From the NCBI RefSeq assembly GCF_004187715.1, contig NZ_QZWF01000012.1, forward strand, positions 87,097 through 151,096: a DNA stretch of 64,000 nucleotides, given 5' to 3'. Shown one piece after another: positions 58,425 through 64,000 of this stretch; position 1 is the first letter of the stretch, and every line of letters begins with the position of its first letter. The translations under genes were made by a program, and so were the position numbers. This DNA comes from Streptomyces sp. F001 (GTDB lineage: Bacteria > Actinomycetota > Actinomycetes > Streptomycetales > Streptomycetaceae). The notes under the pieces were generated by a model, which did no database searches, was not told the origin of the DNA, and saw only the letters and a list, made by a program, of their open reading frames with translations.

Positions 58425-59806
58425 TCAGCGGGCCAGTGGCCGGGCCGCTAGCTCGGCGACGAACACGGCCAGCGGGCCGAACACCGCGAGGAGGGCGCCG
58501 GCGCGGAGGGCGGCGGCGCCGCGCAGCATCGTGGCCGGGGCGCCGAGGCGCAGCAGGGCGGCGGTGGTGTCGGCGCGGGCGTGCTTGGCCTCGACGGCGG
58601 TGGTGAGCAGGGTGGCGAGCGTGCAGCCCGCGACGAGGAGGACGCCGAGGGTCGTCAGCGGGCCGAAGGCCGGGCCGTCCGGGTCCTGCAGGGTGGCCAC
58701 GGCGTACGCGGCGGACCCGGCCGCGCAGACGACGCCGACGGGACGGCCGAGGCGGGTGGCTTCCTCCATGAGGACGCGGCCGGCGAGGAGGCGCACGGCG
58801 CCGGGGCGGGCTGCCTGGAGGAGGTGGCCGCAGAGGTGGGTGAGGCCTGGGCCGGCCAGGGTCAGGCCCAGGGCGGCCAGGGCCCAGCCGAGGAGCAGGC
58901 CCAGGGGACCGCTGGGTGGGCTGCCGGGCATGGAGAGACCGGTGGTGCTGGTGTGGGCGGCGTAGGCCTCTGCGGCCAGGCCTGCGGCGAGGGTGGCGAT
59001 TCCCCAGGGGAGGGTGGCGGTGGGGTGGGGTGGGGTGCGGGTGGGGGTGGGTGCGGTCGGGGCGGGGGTATCAGGCGCCCAGTGTGCGGCTGAGGGGTCG
59101 GTCGCGCTGCCGGCGCTTGCGGGATGCCTCCTCCAGAGGGGGGACCCCAGCGCCCACCCTCCCCACTCTCGGCTTCTCCCCCATTCTCGGCTTCGCTCGA
59201 GCGGGGACCCCATGAGCGGGGGGACCCCATCGCCCCATCGGCGCGACTGCCCGCGGTGGCGCGGGCTGGGCGGGGTGGGCGGGACGGGCGACGCGGCTCT
59301 CTGGGGCGTAGGACCAGGGCGACCGACAGGGACGCGGCTGCCGGGACCAGGGTGAGGAGGGTCAGGGTTGCGGGGAGGGGGAGTGGGGTGCCCGCGGCGA
59401 GGAACTCGGTCGCCGCTCCGTCGAAGGGCATGCCCGTGAGGTCGCCGCGCAGGTGGAGGAAGAACAGCAGGGCCAGCATCGAGCCGAGGGCCGTGGACAG
59501 GGCCGTCGTCGTGGCCGAGAAGGCCATCTGGCGGGCCGGGCCGAGGCCGATCGCCGAGAGGCCGTCGCGCGGCCGGGTGCAGGGATCGGTGCGGGCGACG
59601 GCCACCGCGAAGTGGACCGTGGCGGCCGCCGGCACGGCACACCAGGCCAGACGGAGGACGGATGCGGCCGGCGTGTCCGGGTGGCTCATCGCGTGGCCGA
59701 GGGTGCACAGCAGGAGGAAACCGGTCCCGGCCGATGCCGCAGCCACCAGGAGACGGCGCAGCTGGACGGCCGGGTGGGCGCGGCGGGTCAGACGGAGAGC
59801 GAGCAC
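58425..59806 (-). CDS. integral membrane protein, partner of the adjacent ABC ATPase (frame break in linker)
   Basis: A hydrophobic protein with about 8 membrane segments. The N-terminal half begins VLALRLTRRAHPAVQLRRLLVAAASAGTG and continues to ALVLRPREPRR; the C-terminal half begins TLPWGIATLAAGLAAEAYAAHT and ends VAELAARPLAR. Between them is a long Pro/Arg-rich linker in 59100-59250 where the frame changes by one base; adding one base gives 461 codons. GGGG and CCCC runs there make an undercall likely. It overlaps the ATPase gene by 19 bases. It resembles FtsX-type permease halves only loosely. Confidence 0.7.
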
Positions 59807-60528
59807 GCCGCCCGGCCTTCCGCCTCGGGGACCGGCGGCAGGTGCACGGTGTTCACGCGCCGCCCGTCGAGCAGGGAGACCGTGCGGTCGGCGAGCGCCG
59901 CGGTCTCCGGGTCATGGGTGGCCAGGACCACGGTGATGCCGTGCGAGCGGGCCGCCGTGGTGAGCGTACGCAGCACGTGCCCGCGGTCGGCGCGGTGCAG
60001 CGGGGCGGTGGGCTCGTCGGCGAACAGGACCGTCGGGGAGGGGGCCAGCGCACGGGCGATGCAGACCCGCTGCCGCTCGGCCTGACGCAGTTGGTGCAGG
60101 CGCCTGCGGGCGCTGTCGCCGACATCGAGACGCTCCAGCCACTCCAGGGCGATCTTCTTGGCCCGTCGGCGGCTGGTGCCGCGCAGCATCAGGGGGAGCG
60201 CGGCGTTCTCCCAGACGTTCAGCTCGGGGACCAGGACGGGGGCCGGGTCGATCCAGCCGAAGCGGTCGCGGCGCATCCGTTCCCGGGCGAGGGGGCCCAT
60301 CCTGTGCACAGGGATGCTGTTGAACCACACCTCGCCGCTCCCGGCCCGCAGCAGTCCGGACAGACAGCCCAGAAGCGTGCTCTTGCCGCTGCCGCGCGGG
60401 CCGCTGACGGCGAGGATCTCGCCCTCCTGGACGCCGAGCGAGACGCCTTGCAGCGCAGGGGAGCCGTCGTGGTGCTGGAAATGCAGGGCGCGTGCCCAGA
60501 GCACGTCGTTGTCCGGCGGGGCCACCAT
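59788..60528 (-). CDS. ABC transporter ATP-binding protein with atypical signature
   Basis: A 246-residue ATPase of the LolD/MacB-like class. Walker A is GPRGSGKST (residues 43-51) and Walker B TVLFADEPTA, with H-loop LATHDPETA. The signature loop reads QLRQAERQRVCIARALA in place of LSGGQ, so residues contacting the other nucleotide are altered. ATG 60528 has GAGGAG 8 bases upstream. The gene overlaps the membrane protein by 19 bases. Whether it is an exporter or a regulator of cell envelope enzymes is not known. Confidence 0.88.
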   Translation of the reverse strand: MVAPPDNDVLWARALHFQHHDGSPALQGVSLGVQEGEILAVSGPRGSGKSTLLGCLSGLLRAGSGEVWFNSIPVHRMGPLARERMRRDRFGWIDPAPVLVPELNVWENAALPLMLRGTSRRRAKKIALEWLERLDVGDSARRRLHQLRQAERQRVCIARALAPSPTVLFADEPTAPLHRADRGHVLRTLTTAARSHGITVVLATHDPETAALADRTVSLLDGRRVNTVHLPPVPEAEGRAACSLSV

Positions 60529-60717
60529 GGGCGTACTCCTCAGTTGATCCGCTTTCCTGTGCCAAGTCCCCCAAGCGGGGGAACGAAGGCTGGGCCGATC
60601 GGTCACTGGCACGCTAGGTACTCAAAGGAGCCGGGCCGGACAGCACACAGCCCCGGGCCGCCGTTTCTCACTCGAACGGACGGCACCGGGGCCGTAGTTG
60701 ATCACAGCGTCAGTTGA

Positions 60718-62082
60718 TCAGAGCTTTGTCCACGCCTCCGTCAGCGTCGCGCGCAGGATCTGCTCGATCTCGTCGAACGTCTCCTGGTCGGAGATCAGCG
60801 GCGGGGCGAGCTGGACGACCGGGTCACCGCGGTCATCGGCACGGCAGTACAGGCCGTTGTCGAAGAGGGCCTTGGAGAGGAAGCCGTACAGGACGCGCTC
60901 GGTCTCCTCCTCGTTGAAGGACTCCTTGGTCGCCTTGTCCTTGACCAGCTCGATGCCGTAGAAGAAGCCGTTGCCGCGGACGTCGCCGACGATCGGCAGG
61001 TCGTGCAGCTTCTCCAGGGTGGTGCGGAACGCGCCCTCGTTGTCGAGCACGTGCTGGGTGAGGTTCTCGCGCTCGAACAGGTCGAGGTTGGCGAGGCCCA
61101 CGGCCGCGGAGACCGGGTGGCCGCCGAAGGTGTAGCCGTGCAGGAAGGTGTTGTCGCCCTTGTAGAACGGCTCGGCCAGGCGGTCGGAGATGATGCAGGC
61201 GCCGATCGGGGAGTAGCCCGAGGTCATGCCCTTGGCACAGGTGATCATGTCCGGGACGTAGTCGAACTTGTCGCAGGCGAACATCGTGCCCAGGCGGCCG
61301 AAGGCGCAGATGACCTCGTCCGACACCAGCAGCACGTCGTACTTGTCGCAGATCTCGCGGACCCGCTGGAAGTAGCCGGGCGGCGGCGGGAAGCAGCCGC
61401 CGGCGTTCTGCACCGGCTCCAGGAAGACGGCCGCGACCGTGTCCGGGCCCTCGAAGAGGATCTGCTGCTCGATCTGGTCGGCGGCCCAGCGACCGAAGGC
61501 CTCGGGGTCGTCGCCGAAGATCGGGGCGCGGTAGATGTTGGTGTTCGGGACCTTGTGCGCGCCCGGGACGAGCGGCTCGAAGGGGGCCTTCAGGGCCGGC
61601 AGGCCGGTGATGGACAGGGCGCCCTGCGGGGTGCCGTGGTAGGCGACCGCGCGGGATATCACCTTGTGCTTGGTGGGCTTGCCGGTGAGCTTGAAGTACT
61701 GCTTGGCGAGCTTCCAGGCGGTCTCGACCGCCTCGCCGCCGCCGGTGGTGAAGAAGACCTTGTTGAGGTCGCCCGGCGCGTGGTGGGCCAGGCGCTCGGC
61801 CAGCTCCACGGCCTTGGGGTGGGCGTAGGACCACACCGGGAAGAACGCCAGCTCCTGCGCCTGCTTGAAGGCGGTCTCGGCGAGCTCGACCCGGCCGTGA
61901 CCGGCCTGGACCACGAACAGACCCGCGAGACCGTCGAGGTAGCGCTTGCCCTTGTCGTCGTAGATGTAGGTGCCCTCGCCCCGGACGATGGTGGGAACGG
62001 GGGAGTTCTCGTACGAGGACATGCGGGTGAAGTGCATCCACAGGTGGTCGTACGCGGAGCGGCTGAGGTCCTTGGTACTCAC
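60718..62082 (-). CDS. class III aminotransferase (amine/polyamine:oxoacid type)
   Basis: A 454-residue PLP enzyme of the omega-amino acid/polyamine:pyruvate aminotransferase group. It has YLDGLAGLFVVQAGHGR, FFTTGGGEAVETAWKLAKQ (PLP phosphate binding), EPVQNAGGCFPPPPGYF, SDEVICAFGR and the Lys-bearing ITCAKGMTSGYSPIGA. Likely substrates are putrescine, cadaverine or GABA. Start GTG 62082 lies 2 bases after the Lrp stop, so both are cotranscribed. With the divergent aldehyde dehydrogenase it would convert amines to acids. Confidence 0.9.
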   Translation of the reverse strand: MSTKDLSRSAYDHLWMHFTRMSSYENSPVPTIVRGEGTYIYDDKGKRYLDGLAGLFVVQAGHGRVELAETAFKQAQELAFFPVWSYAHPKAVELAERLAHHAPGDLNKVFFTTGGGEAVETAWKLAKQYFKLTGKPTKHKVISRAVAYHGTPQGALSITGLPALKAPFEPLVPGAHKVPNTNIYRAPIFGDDPEAFGRWAADQIEQQILFEGPDTVAAVFLEPVQNAGGCFPPPPGYFQRVREICDKYDVLLVSDEVICAFGRLGTMFACDKFDYVPDMITCAKGMTSGYSPIGACIISDRLAEPFYKGDNTFLHGYTFGGHPVSAAVGLANLDLFERENLTQHVLDNEGAFRTTLEKLHDLPIVGDVRGNGFFYGIELVKDKATKESFNEEETERVLYGFLSKALFDNGLYCRADDRGDPVVQLAPPLISDQETFDEIEQILRATLTEAWTKL

Positions 62083-62084
62083 GG

Positions 62085-62621
62085 TTATCGGGTTCCCCAC
62101 ATATAGGTCTGCTTCTTGAGCTTGAGGTAGACGAAGCTCTCGGTGGAGCGCACTCCGGGGATGGCCCGGATGCGTTTGTTGATGACGTCCAGCAGGTGGT
62201 CGTCGTCCTCGCAGACGATCTCCACCATCAGGTCGAAGGAGCCTGCGGTCATCACCACGTACTCGCATTCGGACATGGAGGTCAGTGCGTCGGCGACGGA
62301 CTCCACATCACCTTCCACGTGAATGCCGACCATCGCCTGTCGGCGGAAGCCCACGGTGAGCGGGTCCGTGACGGCGACGATCTGCATCACGCCCTGGTCG
62401 AGCAGCTTCTGCACGCGCTGGCGCACGGCCGCTTCGGAGAGGCCCACGGCCTTGCCGATGGCGGCGTACGGCCGGCGGCCGTCCTCTTGGAGCTGTTCGA
62501 TGATGGCGAGGGAGACGGCATCCAGCTGCGGATTGCCGTTCCGGGGGTCGCGAGAGGACTCGCGGATGTCCCGGGAGGTCCTCTGGTCTGCGCTTCGACT
62601 GGCCACGAGCTCACTCTGCAC
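62085..62621 (-). CDS. Lrp/AsnC-family transcriptional regulator
   Basis: A 178-residue feast/famine regulator. HTH: LDAVSLAIIEQLQEDGRRPYAAIGKAVGLSEAAVRQRVQKLLDQGVM. The effector (RAM) domain follows: VGIHVEGDVESVADALTSMSECEYVVMTAGSFDLMVEIVC. Start GTG 62621 is preferred to an upstream TTG at 62642 that adds seven residues. It is divergent from the aldehyde dehydrogenase and coupled to the aminotransferase, and probably controls both with an amine or amino acid ligand. Confidence 0.92.
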   Translation of the reverse strand: MQSELVASRSADQRTSRDIRESSRDPRNGNPQLDAVSLAIIEQLQEDGRRPYAAIGKAVGLSEAAVRQRVQKLLDQGVMQIVAVTDPLTVGFRRQAMVGIHVEGDVESVADALTSMSECEYVVMTAGSFDLMVEIVCEDDDHLLDVINKRIRAIPGVRSTESFVYLKLKKQTYMWGTR

Positions 62622-62716
62622 GAGGTCTCGTCGGTTTCGCAAGGCTGGATCGATGAAATTCGTTGTTTACGAGTTCGAGACTTGCGGATTTCGCAGATCT
62701 GGCGCGTCGGGGGGTG

Positions 62717-62744
62717 TTGAAACCGTGGGCTTACGGATTAGGGT
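62717..62744 (+). promoter_or_regulatory. promoter of the aldehyde dehydrogenase gene
   Basis: TTGAAA (62717-62722) and TAGGGT (62739-62744) with 16 bases between. The start of transcription would fall near 62750, about 35 bases before GTG 62787. Confidence 0.55.
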
Positions 62745-62768
62745 GGGTGTCTCAGTGATTGGACACCC
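62745..62768. promoter_or_regulatory. inverted repeat at the transcription start of the aldehyde dehydrogenase gene
   Basis: GGGTGTC-TCAGTGATTG-GACACCC, arms of 7 bases, directly downstream of the -10. It covers the expected start site, so it may be the operator of the neighbouring Lrp regulator or a small leader hairpin. Confidence 0.45.
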
Positions 62769-62786
62769 GAACTTGGAGGGCCGGCA

Positions 62787-64000
62787 GTGAGCACCGAGCT
62801 GCGTCGTCTGCGCAACTACATCGACGGAGAGTTCCGGGACGCCGCCGACGGACGGACCACCGAGGTGGTGAACCCCGCGACCGGCGAGGCGTACGCCACC
62901 GCGCCGCTGTCCGGGCAGGCCGACGTCGACGCCGCGATGACGGCCGCCGCCGCCGCGTTCCCGGGGTGGCGGGACACCACGCCCGCCGAGCGGCAGAAGG
63001 CCCTCCTGAAGATCGCGGACGCGTTCGAGGAGCGTGCCGAGGAACTGATCGCGGCCGAGGTGGAGAACACGGGCAAGCCCGTCGGGCTGACCCGCTCCGA
63101 GGAGATCCCGCCGATGGTCGACCAGATCCGCTTCTTCGCGGGCGCGGCCCGGATGCTGGAGGGCCGCTCGGCCGGTGAGTACATGGACGGGATGACCTCG
63201 ATCATCCGCCGTGAGCCGGTCGGCGTCTGCGCGCAGGTCGCGCCGTGGAACTACCCGATGATGATGGCCGTGTGGAAGTTCGCCCCGGCGATCGCCGCGG
63301 GCAACACGGTGGTGCTGAAGCCCTCGGACACCACCCCCGCCTCGACGGTCCTGATCGCGGAGATCCTCGGCTCGATCCTGCCCAAGGGCGTCTTCAACGT
63401 CATCTGCGGCGACCGCGACACCGGCCGCATGATGGTCGAGCACCCGACCCCGGCGATGGCCTCCATCACCGGTTCCGTGCGCGCGGGCATGTCCGTCGCC
63501 GAGTCGGCCGCCAAGGACGTCAAGCGAGTCCACCTGGAGCTGGGCGGCAAGGCGCCGGTCGTCGTCTTCGAGGACACCGACATCGCCAAGGCCGTCGAGG
63601 ACATCTCCGTGGCGGGCTTCTTCAACGCCGGGCAGGACTGTACGGCCGCCACCCGCGTCCTCGTCCACGAGGCGATCCACGACGAGTTCGTGCAGGCCCT
63701 CGCCAAGGCCGCCGCCGACACCAAGACCGGACAGCCGGACGACGAGGACGTGCTGTACGGCCCGCTGAACAACCCCAACCAGCTCAAGCAGGTCGCCGGC
63801 TTCATCGAGCGGCTGCCCGCCCACGCCAAGGTCGAGGCCGGTGGTCACCAGGTCGGCGACAAGGGCTACTTCTACGCCCCGACCGTCGTCTCGGGCCTCA
63901 AGCAGGACGACGAGATCATCCAGAACGAGGTCTTCGGCCCGGTCATCACCGTCCAGTCCTTCACCGACGAGGACCAGGCCACCGAGTGGGCGAACGGCGT
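62787..64000 (+). CDS. aldehyde dehydrogenase, aminobutyraldehyde type (3' end cut by the window)
   Basis: NAD-dependent aldehyde dehydrogenase, 404 residues seen. Key parts are VAPWNYPMMMAVWKFAPAIAAGNTVVLKPS, the Glu251 base in LELGGKAP, and the Cys285 nucleophile in NAGQDCTAATR, near PNYGPLN-type cofactor contacts. It resembles gamma-aminobutyraldehyde dehydrogenases (PatD-like). Beside the aminotransferase it likely completes oxidation of putrescine or a similar amine. GTG 62787 follows GGAGGG. The stop is outside the window. Confidence 0.9.
   Translation, partial: MSTELRRLRNYIDGEFRDAADGRTTEVVNPATGEAYATAPLSGQADVDAAMTAAAAAFPGWRDTTPAERQKALLKIADAFEERAEELIAAEVENTGKPVGLTRSEEIPPMVDQIRFFAGAARMLEGRSAGEYMDGMTSIIRREPVGVCAQVAPWNYPMMMAVWKFAPAIAAGNTVVLKPSDTTPASTVLIAEILGSILPKGVFNVICGDRDTGRMMVEHPTPAMASITGSVRAGMSVAESAAKDVKRVHLELGGKAPVVVFEDTDIAKAVEDISVAGFFNAGQDCTAATRVLVHEAIHDEFVQALAKAAADTKTGQPDDEDVLYGPLNNPNQLKQVAGFIERLPAHAKVEAGGHQVGDKGYFYAPTVVSGLKQDDEIIQNEVFGPVITVQSFTDEDQATEWANG

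Noticed and set aside
58425..59806. Two independent membrane proteins, one from each frame
   Set aside because: The N-terminal frame lacks the C-terminal helices and the other frame has only Arg/Pro-rich text at its N-terminus; together they make one coherent protein with one added base.
1..64000. CRISPR array, tRNA or rRNA genes, insertion sequences, integrases, prophage
   Set aside because: I scanned for cloverleaf-type tRNA sequences, regularly spaced repeats, transposase or integrase motifs and rRNA segments, and saw none.

Overview
This window is a stretch of the conserved core chromosome of a Streptomyces. The evidence is very high GC with strong third-position GC bias, frequent GTG starts, gene content found together only in streptomycetes (the sporulation sigma factor whiG, the developmental repressor nsdA, four tandem type I signal peptidases, GlnR-type amtB-glnK-glnD, the glucose permease glcP beside smc), and a gene order that I recognise from the S. 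coelicolor region running from recG through rnc, smc, ffh, rpsP, whiG, rpsB and cdsA to rlmN. I see no prophage, integrase, insertion sequence, CRISPR array, rRNA or tRNA gene.

Layout. 1-3604: the end of recG, then rsmD, coaD and a DivIVA/AtpF-like coiled-coil gene. All four have reading frames broken by many one-base losses, which look like sequence errors. 3754-6400: yceD-like gene, rpmF, rnc and mutM, ending at a strong terminator (after rnc) and a convergent HxlR regulator. 6404-8491: HxlR regulator, a membrane-anchored CAP-domain protein and acylphosphatase. 8873-17110: a small coiled-coil gene, smc (one frame break and a long hinge insert), glcP, a convergent flavin-dependent oxidoreductase and ftsY (one frame break). 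17191-30478: a stand-alone primase/polymerase-like gene, nsdA, the ammonium operon amtB-glnK-glnD behind a GlnR-like box, ffh, an FtsH protease, a methyltransferase and a prolyl-tRNA synthetase.

30782-43831: a SprT-like zinc protein, the rpsP-khpA-rimM-trmD-rplS ribosome-biogenesis block, four signal peptidase genes, a NUDIX hydrolase, a DUF2469 gene, yraN, a comM-like AAA gene, dprA, whiG and a TetR regulator. 43933-51056: an M23-like secreted protein, then rpsB, tsf, pyrH, frr, cdsA, a tiny zinc-ribbon gene and rlmN. 51086-55013: a TPP riboswitch followed by a three-gene thiamine ABC transporter. 55039-62082: a maleylpyruvate isomerase-like gene, an LAETG surface protein behind a near-consensus promoter, a LOG-family gene, a VOC gene and a two-gene ABC system with an atypical ATPase. 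The right end holds an Lrp regulator coupled to an aminotransferase and divergent from an aldehyde dehydrogenase that runs off the window, probably an amine catabolism locus.

Themes. Translation and protein export dominate: ribosomal proteins, rRNA/tRNA modification, SRP (ffh) and its receptor (ftsY), signal peptidases, elongation factor and recycling factor sit within 35 kb. Convergent gene pairs are separated by long perfect hairpins, and several genes have a -10 hexamer 6-9 bases before the start codon, so their mRNAs are probably leaderless. I did not find a clearly new multi-gene system. The least explained items are the orphan primase/polymerase-like gene, the SprT-like protein, the ABC pair with a degenerate signature motif, the CxH variant M23 protein and the zinc-ribbon microprotein.
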